Shown here in pieces: positions 21,001 through 36,000 of a stretch of DNA of 64,000 bases (position 1 is the stretch's first letter; every line of letters starts with the position of its first letter). The notes beneath the pieces are model-generated. The model was not told the origin of the DNA. It did not search any database and saw only the letters and a program-made list of their open reading frames with translations. The stretch comes from Hyperoodon ampullatus (taxonomy: Eukaryota > Chordata > Mammalia > Artiodactyla > Ziphiidae): assembly GCA_949752795.1 (NCBI GenBank), contig OX457058.1, positions 31,684,587 to 31,748,586 on the forward strand, in the 5' to 3' direction. The position numbers and the translations under genes are program-made.

Positions 21001-24000
21001 GTGGCCATGTGAATGGAGGACAGTGAAATACATGTTTCACGTGTTCCAGCTGATCCTGGAAGCAATTCTTTAGAACGTTTAAAACAAAACAAAAAAACAA
21101 AAAACCCCAAGGCCAAGAAACAACTCTTCGGTGGACCCTGCAGACTCAGCATCTGGAAACCTTCTCGGAGTTTCAGAAAACAGCTGGTCACGTGGTGCAC
21201 CCCCAAGTACAGCAGCTTACGACAGCTACTGTGACAGCTACTGCATCCTGCCCAGTGCTTCCCCGAGTCCTAGCGTTTCAGAAGTGAAGCATTCACTGTT
21301 GAGGTTTCCTCAGATGACAGAGACTGTTTTACACGAGACAGCACGAGTCAAAGTGTGCTCTTGGGAGCCACCCTGACCACAAGACACCTGCAGGGCCTGT
21401 CACAGCTCCACTAGGACCCCATGCAGCCACCAACCCCACAGCTCTTACAAAGATGCCCCCTCAACTTGCCATTCTTAACGTACGTGCCCCATTTTAAGAA
21501 ACTATGATATTCCAAAGCTGATTTTTCAAAATATCTAACATGCTTGTTGTCTGCTTGCAAAAGTGTTAATGCAACATTTCTTAAAGCAGTTTTCAACTTA
21601 GAGAAATTCAACAGGCAACTTTTTTTTTTTTTTTTTTTTTTTTTGTGGTACGCGGGCCTCTCACTGTTGTGGCCTCTCCTGTTGCGGAGCACAGGCTCCG
21701 GACGCACAGGCTCAGCGGCCACGGCTCACGGGCCCAGCCGCTCCGCGGCATGTGGGATCCTCCTGGACCGGGCATGAACCCGTGTCCCCTGCATCGGCAG
21801 GCGGACTCTCAACCACTGCACCACCAGGGAAGCCCAACGGGCAACTTTTTAAGAGTTTTATCTATATAGTTATGAGAATCTTCATAAGTACCTCAACTTG
21901 GACTCTAATCCATGAGTCAGTCTTGGCCCAAGAAGCTAAGATGTACTGAAGGCAATATTTAAAAAGTCTCCTCATCTCTTTACGGATGGAGCATCTCTTC
22001 ATATAACAAAAGGTTTTATCCTGTGTACACGGAAGGACTGATAATAGGCATGAAGGTTTTGTTACCTCTTTCTCCGATCTCTTTAAGTGGTTGCATCTGT
22101 CCAGGAATGGATATCCTGCCATGACCCACTCTTTCTGTATCAGACTCTGAAATCCAGTGATTGTCCTAAAATAGGGATCCAGCATCACTTGAACAAGAGA
22201 AGCTACAATACAGCTCAAATCTCTTCCCTCCTCCTCTGTCAATAAGATGGAAAGAAAATGATTAGTACGTAGAAAAATGCTAAGAGAGAAAGGAAGGAAA
22301 GGCAAAGTATATACTTCAGTGTTCTGTGCCTGGGCGGCCTTCAAAATCACCCATGTTAGGAAATTTTATTCAGGCCCAGCCACTCTAAGACATTATAAAC
22401 TTTTAGATCAACTAAAGTAATGTTTAATGAGGAGGTGGCTTTTTATATACGAATGTTTTCTAGATAATTAGAAGCATATCTCTCATACTTTTTACATTTA
22501 CATGATTTGTGGTAGAAATCTTTCCAGAGTCTATTCTATTTCTGTGCCAAGGATATTAAATATCATGCAATCTTTCTACTGACAGCTTCATATGGTGACT
22601 CAGAGGTGAATGAGAGAAATGGAATTGTCCACCATCATCCAAAATGGTGGCAAATATTTCCCTCGCATCTTTTGTAGCTAGTGTCCTTTTTAATGAGGCC
22701 AGTAATTCTGATATCAAAGCCAGTCAAAGAAATCAGAAGAAAACTATCAAATAATATCCCTTATGATTAGATGTAAAAGTCATCAAATTATCTCAGGAAT
22801 GTAAGAATTTATCCTAAGAATGCGACGTTGGTTTAACATCTGACAAAGTAACACACTGTAATAAAAAAATAAAGGACAAAAATAACACAATCATCACATT
22901 AGATGAATAAAAAGCATCTGTGTGATGAAAATCCAACATTCATTCTGGATAAAAAATCTTACCAAACTAGGAATAGAAGGGAATATCAACCCCATAAGAG
23001 GAATCTACAAAAACCTACAACTAACATCATTCTTATTAGTGAAAGCCTGGATGCTTTCCTCCTAAGATGGGCAACAAGACAAGGACGTTTGCTCTTGTCA
23101 CTTCTACTGCACATTGTCCTGGAAGCTTACACAGGGAAGTTAGGCAGGAAGAAGAAATCAAAGGCATCCAGACTTGAGAGGAAAAAGCAGTAACTGTGTC
23201 TGCAGACAACACGTGTATGTAAAAAAAACCCTAAGGAATCCACAAATGACTACTAGAACTAATGAATGAGTTTAGTTAAGGTTGCAGGAATTCTATACAC
23301 AATCACAAGGAGTACACAAAAAACTTGAAAATGAAATTAAGAAAACAACTGTATTCACAATAGCATCAAAAAGAAAATACTTACAGGGAGATTTAACAAA
23401 ATAAGTGCCAGAGTTGTACACTAAAAACTTATAAAACATTGCTGACATGACATGAAAGAAAACCCAAATAAATGGAGAGATATTCATTTCATGGATTGGC
23501 AGATTGAATATTGTTAAGATGGCATTCTTCCCAATCTACAGGTTCAACATATTCCTATCAAAATCCCAACAGGGTTTCTTGCTGATCCTAGAAGTTATAC
23601 AGAAATGCAAAGGACCTAGAATTAGCAAAACAATTTGAAAACAAAGTTGGAGGACTTATATGTCCTAATTTGAAAACATACTCTAAAGCTACAGCACTCA
23701 AGATAATGTGGTACTGGCATACGGACAGACATAAAGATTAATGGAATAAGACTGAGAGTCCAAAAATAAAGAGCCAATCAGCAGACCTTTGCCAAGGCAT
23801 GTCAATAGAGAAAGAACAGTCTTTTCAATAAATGGTGCTGGGACAATTCAATAAACACACATGCAAAAAAAATGAATATAGACCTTTACCTCACATCATA
23901 CACAAAAATTCATTCAAAGTGAATCATAGGCCTAAATGTAAGAGCTACAACTATAAAATGTTTACAGAATAAAACATGGGAGAAAGTCTTCATAACCTTG

Positions 24001-27000
24001 AATTAGGCAAACAGTTCTTACATATAGCACCAAAGAAGTGATTCATAAAAGAAAAAATGGATAAATTGGACTTCATCAAAATTTCAAAATTTGTGCTTCA
24101 AAAGTCATCAAGAAAGTGAAAAGACAAACCACAGACTAGGAGAAAATATTTGAAAATCTTATAAAGATACAAAGAACCGGTATCTAGAATTGTAAAGAAT
24201 TCTTTGAACTCAATGATAAAACCACCTAACTGAAGAATAGACAAATGATTTGGTATTTCACCAAAGTCAATACACGAACGGCCAATCAGCACATGATATG
24301 CATTAGGGAAATGCACATAAAAATTGCAATGAACTCCCACTTCACACTTACTAGAATGACTGCACTCCTAACAGCAGACGATGAGGTGCAGAAACAAACC
24401 CTCACACAGTGCTGAGGGGAAGGGGAATCGGGTACAGTCACTTTAGAACACACTCTGGCAGTTTCTTACAAAGCTGAACATAAATGTACCATAAAACTCA
24501 ACAATTCTACTTCTAGGTATTTACCCAAAATAAAGAAAAACATATGTCCCCACAAAGACTTTTATGTGACTGTTAAAAGCAGCATAATTCATAACAGCCA
24601 GAAAGTGGAAGCAATCCAAATGTCCACCAACAAGTAAATGGATAAATAAAATGTGGTACTTACAACAATGGTACACTATTCAGAAATAAAAAGGAGCAAA
24701 CTGCTGAGACATGCTACATGAACGAACTTCAAAAACATGTATGTGAAATGAAAGAAGCCAGAGGCAAAAGACCACATACTACATGATTCCATTTTTATGA
24801 AACATCCAGAAAAAGCAAATCTAGAGAGACAGAAAGCAGATTAGTGGTTGCCTGGGGTTGGGACACAAGGAATCTTTTCGGGGTGATGGAAAATTTCTAA
24901 AACTGGACTCCGTTTACTAAAAATTATTGAATTGCACATTCAGAACAGGTGCATTGTATAGTATGTACACTATACCTCAAACTGTTTAGAAAACACATTC
25001 TGAAATAAAGTGTTAGTAAAATGCAGGCTCAGTATCTCTTCTGAGGCATTCTACATGGCAACAAATGCATGAAGAAGTGTGCTAAGTAGCGTCCTGGAAC
25101 AGGATGAGAACACCACTGTCTGCGAGAGGTGCGGGTTCTCAATGGCTGGCTCTCCATACGCGCTGCCGGCGTGAGCTAAGGATTACTGGAAACAGTGACT
25201 TACTCTTCTTCTTTTCCCCCTAAGGCTTGTCACTTTACTTTGTTAAAGTCAGTTGAATTTGACAGTTGGTAAAAATACTTCTGTAAGCTTCAGCACAGCA
25301 TATTCATGAACTATGCATGAATATATTATAAAATCAGGTAGCTTGTGGTTTATTAAACTTTATCCGTAAGCTTAAAAATGCTATTAGCTGTAAAGGTATT
25401 TAATATACAATTATTCTTTGCTTAAGTGATTTTTTTTTTTATTGCCATCTATTCCTACCAAACACTAGACAAAATTCACGTTGCTGGCTACTCAGTTCAG
25501 TCCATTTCTTGATACCAAATTGTTTCTTTAAAGTCACAATCTAGCATGAGCCAGACGCATTTCAACTAAAATTTGTATGAATCAGAAAGATAGCAAGATT
25601 AGAGAGAAAGGATGCTCTGCCGAGATTAATACTCTGTCTGAATCCAGTGAGGGCTGTGACCCACCCTCGCCATAATACAGGAAGGCAGATTTAACACAGG
25701 GCAGAAAGTCTGACTCCTTTATGTTCTTCTGTCTGAGGTCTTTGTGCCACTGTTTAATAATGTGCAGGATCTGTAGTGTATCTATCTGGTGGCATGCAGT
25801 AAGTAGGAGATGGCTAAGATGCATGTAATTACTTGGGTGTGGATCTCCAGTCAAGATGGCTGGCCGGGGGACCAGTGTTGTCAGTAATGAATTACCTTGT
25901 AAGACTACAGACAGACGCTTGCTTTCCAGCATATACACAAGTTCTGCTGAATGTTTAAGGAATGCCCTGGAAAGAGAAACGGAAAAATATTGTTAAAAAC
26001 CAAATTTCCACTACGAATATATTTTTTAAAGTACATGAAGTCAAGCAAATCTGATCTTTCACGATACATGTTTATATTCTCTATAACCTTTTGGAATTTC
26101 TTCAGTATTTATACGATTCATCAACAGAGTACAGTTTGATTTTTATATCAGGGAAATTCATTAACCTTTGTTGATTTACATGACATTCTTGACATCACCG
26201 AACTATAGAGATGGGGAAGAGATCAGTGGTTCCCAGGGGATGGGGATGGAGATGCTGGGGCTGGGGGTGGGAGCCTTGGTGACGGAGCAGCTCTGCATCC
26301 TGCCTGTGCTGGTGGTCACGTGAATCTACACACGGTAAAACTGCACAGAAACACACATGAGAGCACATAGAGACTGGGGAGACTGGGTAAGAACTGTAGT
26401 TTGTACTACTGTCGGTTTCCCGGTTTGATAACCATAGTCTAGTTATGTGAGCCGTTGCCACTGGGGGGCTGGTGAGGAGTGCATGGCTCTGTAATATTTT
26501 TGCACCTCCTGTGACTCGATAATTATTTCAAAATAATAAGTTAAGAGAAAAGGAAAGCAGTTGTACAAACCTTACATATTCTAACCACCGTGTATTTTCC
26601 AGTGAAGACAGCCATTTCTCTTCAGTTTCTTCAAATGGTTCTGTAATTAATATAATTATACATATATAATTAAAGACACACACATATATATAGGCATATA
26701 ACACTTTTAGGCTTCTTAAGCTTACTTTTCATGATCAAACTGAGAGCTAGGTGATACATCAGTTTTTAACATTTAAAAGCTGGCTTTAAGAAAGTGTTAC
26801 GCATTTGCATTTAGTCATAAAACCATTTAAGAAGGCACATCACAATTCTATAAGAAACAAAACAAAGCGTTCCCCAGGCCTCCATCTCCTTCCCTGTGGC
26901 TCTCCCAAGGAAATCTTGGAGAGTCTGCCCGCCTCCGCCCGCTAAGCAAGCGCTACAGACCCTGGCACCCTCCTCAGCTTCTTCACCGCAGGCCTGCCCC

Positions 27001-30000
27001 TCCCTCCCTCCCTGCTGCCAGCGCCCGGTTCTCATGGCCTTGGAGGCTGACCCCTGCAGGAAACGGGGCAGCTTCCTGGTGGGGCCTGTCCTGGCCTGTC
27101 TCGAGGTGCCCCTCGCCTCACGCTTCAGCCACATGCTGCTCACGGAACGGCTGAAAGACACAGTCACTGTGTTTCTTAAGCACACCCCCTCCCAGCTCTC
27201 CTTCCAAGCCGGCGCCAGTCCTGCCGCCCGGTGACAAGGGGCTCTCTCTGTGCACACTTCACACCAAAGGTGCTTTCAAGTGAGTCATCCCTCCAGGGTA
27301 CATCGAAAGCACCCCATAAGCATCTGCTCTAACAGACATATGGGAACTCTGAGGCTGCACAGATTATAACTTGGCTCTGTTTGAAATTCATGTCAAGTCA
27401 CGTATCTCAAAATATAACTGAATACATTAAGGTCTTCGTAAGTTTGTCTGTGAGGTAGTAGGCTGTTCTACTGAGCAGACACTTTTACAGAAGTATCCTA
27501 CCAGACCTTTCATGATCTGAAAGTGATTTAATTGGTACACTTTTCCTACAAAACTAAAAGCAGGGCTCCCCTGGTGGCGCAGTGGTTGAGAGTCCGCCTG
27601 CCGATGCAGGGGACACGGGTTCGTGCCCTGGTCCGGGAAGATCCCACATGCCGCGGAGCGGCTGGGCCCGTGAGCCATGGCCGCTGAGCCTGCGCGTCCG
27701 GAGCCTGTGCTCCGCAGCGGGAGAGGCCACAACAGTGAGAGGCCCGCATACCGCAAAAAAAACTAAAAGCAGCTTAAACTTCATTTTCTAAGAGCTTCTG
27801 ACATTCTCATACAATAATTTGTACAAATATTTCAACGAGCCTCTACTTAAATATATACCTATTTCTAAATTTTTAAGTAATGTCACTTTTCCTGACATGC
27901 CTCATACAATGCCTCATATAATCACCCATTCATTATGTACATATATATAAAATAGAAATGAAGTTACCATTAACACACAGTTGCTTAAGTTTTACAAAAG
28001 CCGCCTGTATTTCTTGGATATTGGGCAAGGTCTTATCCAAATCTGATTTGTAGACATCACTTCTCTGTGGATGACTTTTAGTTATGGCATTACAAATCCT
28101 AATAAAGACAAAATCCTTGAGTCACTACTCATTCATGTATTCAACACATATTTTTTGAGTGCTTGCTGTGAGCCCAGGCGCTGCTCTGAGGGCTGGGGAC
28201 AGAGAGAGGGACATGCAGTCTGTGCTCTTGGTGGGGGGGAGGGGGATAGAGGAGAGATGACAGGCCGTGGTGAACGCTGAGGGTGATGGAACAGAGTGGA
28301 TTCAGGCTAGCTCGGGTCACGTGGTGAGAAAACGCTCCTCCATGACGATGATACCGGAGCTGAAGCCCAAATGGCCAGGAGCTGTGCAAAGACGGGAGAC
28401 AGTGTTCCAGGCAGAGGAGCTGCTAGTGCAAAGGTCCTGTGGTAGAACAGAAGCCTGGCTGTTGGAGAAACCTAGAGAGGGCCAGTGGGGCAATGATGAC
28501 GTGTCTGAGGGAAAAAGGGTGGAGGTAAGGTTGGACAACAAAGAGAATCTGTCCTAGTTATGAAGAATAGAATAGCTGAAAAAACAAAGGGAATTAAAAT
28601 AATTCTTCGCTTAATAAGTTAAATAATTAAAACTGCCACTGGTTCTAAGGTTTTCTAGTTAACAGTGTTGCAGCCTTGCCTTGCATAGCAACACTCCTGA
28701 CGGAGCACTTAATCAGCGACATGTCCACAAGGCAGGACAAGGTAGGACAGAATGGACATTAATCACTAACGTGGTTAAAGTGAAATCTAAATCCACGAGA
28801 GAATACGGACCTGTGGGACTGCAGTCACCCTCTCCAGAAAACTGAAGGGCCATTTGAGGGTCACTTGATAGTTATTTGCTTCGGCAAATGTGGCTGTCAG
28901 TTATGGCACTGTGAAAAAAAACGGACGACCTGGCTGTCCCAATAACAGACTGTGATACACAGTTTCTGAGGCTCTCTGAGCCAGTTTCCTAAGATCTTTT
29001 CCTTTGTTCCTCATTTACTGGACAAGTATTGAATAAATATTCAATTGCAGGTATTTCCTGGGTGCTGAATATAGCTGAACAATGGTGTGCAAAACAGACA
29101 CAGTTCTGCCACCTCACGGTCTCGTAAGGACAGGCAGTAATCAAACTGTAACACACACACACAATGAGAAACCAAAATAAGTGTTAAGAAGAAAATTATA
29201 GTGATATAGCGAATGTGTAACTTGAGGCCAGATCTAATTTGGGAGGCAGGGGAAGGCTTATCTTAAGGAAGTGATGTCTGAATGCAGGTGCAGAAAACGA
29301 GCGAGTACCAAGTGATGGGGGGGTGTGTGTGTGTGTGTGTGGCAGGGTGTGTGTGTGTGGTTGTGCGTGTGCGGACCGCTCATGGACCAGCGTGAAGAAG
29401 GTGGCCCAGGAGGAGGGGGCCGCACAGCCAAAAGTCAGGAGATACTAAAGACCAGCAAAACCCCAGGGCGGCCGGAGCCCAGAAGGGACAGGGCGTGGCC
29501 CTGGATGAGACACGGGAGGCAGGACGAGGCCCCTCCAGCACACTGGCAGAGGTGGAGCTGGCGTGGAAGGAGAGGGGCAAGGTTTCTGAAAAGTGAAGGA
29601 CACAATCTGACGACGGACTGGACGTGAAGGGAAGTGAAAGACAGGCATCAGGATGACTCCTCGGTTCCTGAGAGCAGGCTGGGGGTGGGGTGGGGGCAGG
29701 GGGCGCGTGGTGCCCATATACTGGAGTTTGGTTTTGAACATGAATTTAAAGGGCCTTTGAGACCTCCATGTGGAAAGTGTCAATTTAGGTTGGAGATATA
29801 AATCTGACAGTCACTAAAGCCACTGACACAGATGAACGTCTTTCAGAATGGAATATGGAATGGGAAGGGGAGGTGGCCTGAGACAAGCTCTAAGTTGTGC
29901 CTGGAGACAGGAGGACGGGCTGGCAGGGGCATGGAGTGCAGCGGGGACAAGGAGCTTCAGGAGGTGGAGGCGGGCAGAAGCCGGGGCCCGGGGAGAGCCT

Positions 30001-33000
30001 GGCCAACAGCAGTGCCCACTGCGTGAGGACGCCTGAGAAAGGCCTCCTGCTTCACCAACACAGAGGTCACTGGGGACTTCGGCAGATGACAGCAAACTTG
30101 CTCACAGTAGCCAATTACACCACTTTTAGTTATTGTGACTTGGCAGACCTAGGACACATTGAACTACAAGAAAAATCTGATTTGTCCTCAAGTGTCTCAA
30201 CTGGAAATCACTGCACTTTGAAAGTTCGTTAGAAGCAACATTACAGAAAAGTGTCAGCAATGTAAGATCTTTAAGTGTCTTATAAGCCAAAGTATTAAAT
30301 TACACTTAATATAACTTAAATGTTAATTTTAATATATTCAATTTTCTCCACAGTAATTCTTGTATGGAACACACGGTGCTTCCCAGCTATCTTCAGCTAG
30401 TCAGGAGGTTACTGTACTTCTCTATGACAATGAAAGATGCCCAGGTACCAAGGACTGTCTCCTGCTCACCTCTGGTCGATCTTCCTCTGCTGCAGCACGT
30501 CTTTTATGAGGGCCGTGCGCACAAGAGCACTGCCATTCGAGTGGCTCCAGCACCAGAACTAGGAGAGAAGCAGAGCCTTTACTTAACTGGGTGGAAAAAT
30601 GGACAATAGTATTAATGAAATCCAACAGATATCACTTACTGGCATCCTTCTTCCAACAAAAGAATGGGAGAAGATCTTTAGATCTTGGTCTGCTAAAGAA
30701 CTTGGCACTACAAAGTACTCTGGAAGGCTGGAGAGGAAAACACGAATCGTAATGTAAGAGCCTGTGCTTCAGGCAGGATAAGCGTGCTCTGCAGACCCCA
30801 CATTTAATTAACGTGCACCCTACTCAGTGGCCGTGCAGTGGGCACCGTGGGTGCCACTGATGAGCCTAGACATCTCAGTCTAAAACGCATGCGATGTGCT
30901 CAATTATCACAGTCGTTATACTTATAGTGGGGGAACAATCCAAAGGAAGTATCTGAAATATCTTCCAGAATGACTATTAATCAAACATATGCAATTTCTG
31001 AAAAACATGTCCACCATCGTTCTCTCGACAGGCTATGGGTAGGAGATACCAGGCACACCAGACCAAACCAAACCAAGCCCACAAATCTCCCGAGAAGCTT
31101 CCACCCCCTTCTCATCTTCCCCCTTCTCTGCTTCCCATCTCCCAAAGGCAGGTGGACTCCGGGACGTGGGTTAGAGAGCAGTTACTACCAGGCAAGCTCA
31201 CTGCATCTGAAGACATCTCTTTTCCTTCCTCTGCTCACATGGCCAGGTAGGGGACAGAGGCAGGCCCTGTCACAGGCTTCTCAACACGTAATGCACGCTG
31301 GCCACAAAGTTCAAATTCAAGGGGACGCAAAGGAAGACTCAAGCCGCGTGCTCCCAAGCCCCTTCCTCAGCACTGCACTCCTAGAAGGTCCTCATACTTT
31401 GTTCCCAACACTGCTTATCTGAAAAAACTAAGGAGGACTTGAATGACATTAAAACAAAACATCCCCCAAATCCGAATACTAAATAATATTAAACAAGTAA
31501 AAAATTAAAAAACAATTTTCTGGTCACTTTTGGAGGATTCTAGGAAACAGCTCCTTCTGAAAACTGGTTAAGTAAAGGGGAAAAAGTAAACATTGATACT
31601 GCCTTCCTCATACAAACTGCATTTCAGGTACTAAAGAGTTGCTGAGAGAAGAGTTCGGTAGAACTGGAATATGACCAGTAGCAATCCTCAATAAATAATG
31701 GATCTGGGCAATGATCCTCACTACTAATGAATAACCATTTTTGGCAGCTAAACCCATTCTATAAAAGGGGAACTTAGCACTGGGTGAGCAGGCTGACTGC
31801 TGTGGGGCCCACAGGTCAGTCGGCGTCACAATGATGCCTGGAGCCCCCGTGATGCCACAGGGGGTGCCCAGTCCACCTGAGGAAGCGTTCTTGCCCCAAA
31901 CCTGGAACTGAATCTAATTACAGCTGACCCCTGAACAACACTGGGGTTAGGTGTGCAGACCCTCTGCGCAGCCGAAAATCTGCATATAGCTTATAGTTGG
32001 CCCTCCCTATATGTGCTTCTTCCACACCCATGGTTCCGCACCTGCAGATTCAACCAACGGGGATCCTGCAGTACAGCAGTATTTACCGTTAAAAAAAAAA
32101 ATCTGCATGGAAGTGGACCCACGCTGTTCAAATCCGTGTTGTTCAAAGGTCAGCTGTAATTATTTAAGCCCCTAGAGCTAGCTAACATTTCAGATACAGT
32201 AGACAGAGGAACACATTAAAGGACACCACAGTGATAAACCCAGCAATATCTAGAAAGGGAAAAAGTCCACAGAACATTTGACCTAGTTTTGTTAACAACA
32301 AAAAAAAAGGCAAGTAAAAAAAAGGGATGGAAGGAGACTGCCATAGATTAAAAAGCCTGAGACAGATCATGCAAGTTCAATGTGACCCTGATCTGAACAA
32401 ACCAATCATAAAAGACACTTACAAGATACGAATGCAAATAAACACTGACTGGATGACTGACAATACTACTGGAATTATTATCAATTTCTTTCAATGGATA
32501 TTGACATTGCGATTATGTTTTAAAAAAAAAGTCCTTATCTTTAAAACAAAATATTCATTAAAGCATTATTAAAAATAAATATTCCATTAGCCATAAGTTG
32601 AAAGTTATCAATGACAGCAGAGTTTGATGATTACTCCTAAGAAGTCACTCCCAGCCATGAACACTGTCAAAGCTGGACTTACCAGGTAGATATCATGTAG
32701 CCCTCGTTAATGGAACAAACTCTCCACCCGGAGGCACCTGTCCTCTTGACTTCTCTGTCCCAGTCTGAGTAAATTTCAAACAGCGGAGTTTTTTGGCTGC
32801 TGCCACCCCCAGCTCCAATGCCACCGCCGCCTCCACCTCCTGAGGGTATTCCATTAGCTTTGCTGGCTGTAAAAAAAAAGCAATAGTATTAATTCTGCTT
32901 CAAATTCCCTCTCCTCTCTCCGTGCCTCCTGTCACAAACACACTGCAGTGTGGCACCTGTTCCCTGTTTGTCTCCAGTCTCTCCAAGGCCCCCGTACCCG

Positions 33001-36000
33001 TTCCGGCCGTCCTGGGGAAGGGGCTGCCCCCCCGAAGAACAGCCCACTGTGCCCCGTCCTTGTCCAGCTCGTCCCCACCCCGCAGCACCTTCGATACCCT
33101 GTCCTTCCGCTGGCTCTGCCTTCAACGCCTTCACTCACAAACGGGCAAACTTGGCTTTGAAAGGGCTTTCACGTGACCACACTGGACCACTCTCGCTACT
33201 ACGCTACACAGTTCCCCTCCCTTTTACTGGCCACCTTCTGAAAGGGTGACCGATGCCTGCTGCTCACGTTTCCTCCTTAACTTCCAACTGTCTTCTATCC
33301 CTACCAGTTTACGGACACCATTCACAAGCCTCCCTCAACTCCCTACCCCAAGCTATGCCGTAAATCCAAGTCACTACTAGTTTTCTCCCCACATTTTGCC
33401 TGGAAAAATGAACGCATCCAACAATCAACTCCGTTCTCGAGCTGTCCGAATCTTTCATCTTTCCAGTGTTTACTTTTTAACCCTTCTCTATGTATGACTC
33501 GCTATGACATTCTTGGTCTCCTATCTCTACACGATTTTTCTTTGATAAGTTGACATAGATTCCTTAGCCTCCACCAGAGTGCCAGTCCACTGGAGACTCA
33601 GCAGAGGGCCTAGACTTGACCTTCCTTAGCAAGGAGCCTTCTCCACTTGAGAGGCAAGGCCACCTGCTGGGAGCATGCGCACAGCCTCAGGAGGGCCTCA
33701 GAGTGACCACAGAGAAAGAAGGTGTCCCCACAGGCAGCCTGATCTGGGTGACAGACGTCATCCCTCTCCTGGCCCAGGGTCTCCCTGTGGAGGCTGCAAC
33801 CACGGCCAGTCTCTCAGCTGACAGCCCGACCGATGTTCTGCTGCACTCAGACCAGCCTGCAGCTGCCACAGGACACACTTCCTGAAATCAAGCTTTCAGG
33901 ACGCCACCCTTGCCCCCAACTGTGCAATCATACTCATTTCCAACTGAATCCAATAAACCTAAACAGCTTCTCTTAAAGAGCCCTCGCAGACCTGCCCTGA
34001 CCGTTACTGCCCGTCATTGCCGAACTCCCATCCCCCTGCAGCTGTGAAAACCCTTCTTTGTCCCCTCAACATGCCACGCCCATTCCCGTGGACTATTTAC
34101 TAAACCTGGTGCAAAAGAGGTATTTTCTGAGACCCTACCACGTGCTAAGGCCTGAAAACTGACAAGCGAGCTAAGATTTCACCCCTACTTTGAGGCGCTG
34201 GTGACAGCGCGTCGGGTGGACAAGAGCGATGCGGGCGGAGGGGGAAGCCCACTGCGGCTGGGGCTGCAGGCTGGGATGGGAAGGTCTCCGACCCGAGCAG
34301 CTCTGAGCAGAGTCCTGAGGAACCAGCCAATCCAAACGCTCGCAGGTGGCTGGTGAGGAGGAGACAGGCGGCTGGGCAGAGCGGGACGTAAGACATGCGG
34401 AAGGACGGCACAGCGCCGAGTAATGAACTACAGCGAGCGCAGTAAGGGTGCCAGAGGTGGCGGAAGGGAGGCTGGGAAACGTGACGGGGCCTAGCCTCTC
34501 AACCCGTGCTGCACCAGACAGGAACCACCAGCCACACGTGCTGCTTAAATTTCAACTGAAATTTAAATTAAACAAAGATTTTAAAATCAGTTCCTCACTT
34601 GCACCAGGCACATTCAAGTGCTCCACGGCCACATGTGGCCAGTGGCTTCTCCACTGGACGATGCAGGTGACAGAACATTCCCATTACTGGATGGCGCTAC
34701 TCTAGATTATAAAGGGTCTCAGGTGCCGGGCTAGCACTTCTGCATTTTATCCTTTAAGTGGCATCAGAATTATAATTATGATGATTCTGATTTTAACAGA
34801 GCTTGTTAAAAATTCAAATGCTACTTCTAAGTCCATATCCTGGTGGGCCACTCTGTCTCAGTGCCTGCTCTGGAGTAACAACCACCAGAAGACGTGCTGG
34901 GGAACTTGGGACTTGTGATCTCTCCAGGACACGGAACCTGCGTGGAACTTCCAGGCAATTCCCATTTCACACGCTGTGTAGCAGAGCACGAAGCACCACA
35001 GCCAGCTGGCCAATACGAGGAGACCTGAGGAAGTCATCACATGACCAAATTAAAGGGGAAAAGACCCTCGCAAGCGCAGAAAAACATGTGATAGGGTCCA
35101 ACACGTGCTCATGATATAAAATACAGAAAAGTTTAGCAAATTGGGAATAAAAGGGAATTTCCTTCACTTGATAAAGGGTACTTATCAGAAACACGCAGCA
35201 AACATCATCCTCATTAGAGCCAGGAACAGAAACACTACCTGCTCCCATCATTACTATTCAACACTGCACAGAGGTCCCCGCCATGCAATGACCACCACCA
35301 CCAAAACACAATGGAACTTTGTAAAGAGCTATGTAAATACTTGGCAGCTCAGCCCTAGCTGGGAGTCCAGACCTGTGTACTTTTCAGTGTTCTGAGGTTA
35401 CAGACTTAGGAAGCTAGGCTGAGAACATGCTCACTGTTTATAAGATTGGTCCTCTGGCAAAACATATAAAGTCTCAAGATCTAACTAAGAATAGGTGAAT
35501 TTTTCTGAACACAAAGTGAGAGCAACTACAAGATCTTGTACTGTTTGCTATTTCACAGGTTTTACTTGTTCAGAACCTGTCCATTTCTCAGCAACCAGGA
35601 CCAGATTTCTGATATACTCAACATCTTCAGCGAGAGATTATGGAATGTGCAGCAGGTACCCAATCTACCATTAGAAAGTCTGGAAATTTTAATGCTTTTC
35701 AGAAAGTCCCAGAGGCCCGATGCCTGTGGCCTGCGCTACTAGTGGATTACCCCTCCTCAGCCAACTGAAAATGAAACAAGGTCAGCCCTCCTGACCGTCA
35801 CTATCTTCTGTGACACAGTTCACAAGTCTAATCCTAGACCGAGTTGAAATGATCTTAGAGTTTCCACTTAACTGCCCCCTCCATATTTAGAACGGCCTCA
35901 AGCAACAGTAAAGACAATAAAAGTTGTCAACAAATGAAAAGAAAGCCTATCGCTTTGATGACACTGCAGAAATGAGAAGTCACAAAGAAAGGGCGAAGAA

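Larger units (their letters stand above)
28099..30469 (-). other. MTMR10 intron 9
   Basis: 2.4 kb with old L2-like dispersed repeats at about 28130-28550 and 29020-29650 and a TG run at 29323-29359. Confidence 0.55.

Noticed and set aside
22903..23193. Possible small gene in MTMR10 intron 12
   Set aside because: Matches degraded L1 ORF2 in + orientation, continuous with L1 text on both sides.
26896..27234. 112-codon frame in a GC-rich patch of intron 10
   Set aside because: No splice sites, no homology seen, and the antisense frame is equally open.
33616..33885. Open frame resembling a secreted peptide
   Set aside because: No signal peptide, no family resemblance, and no splice or poly(A) support in the intron.
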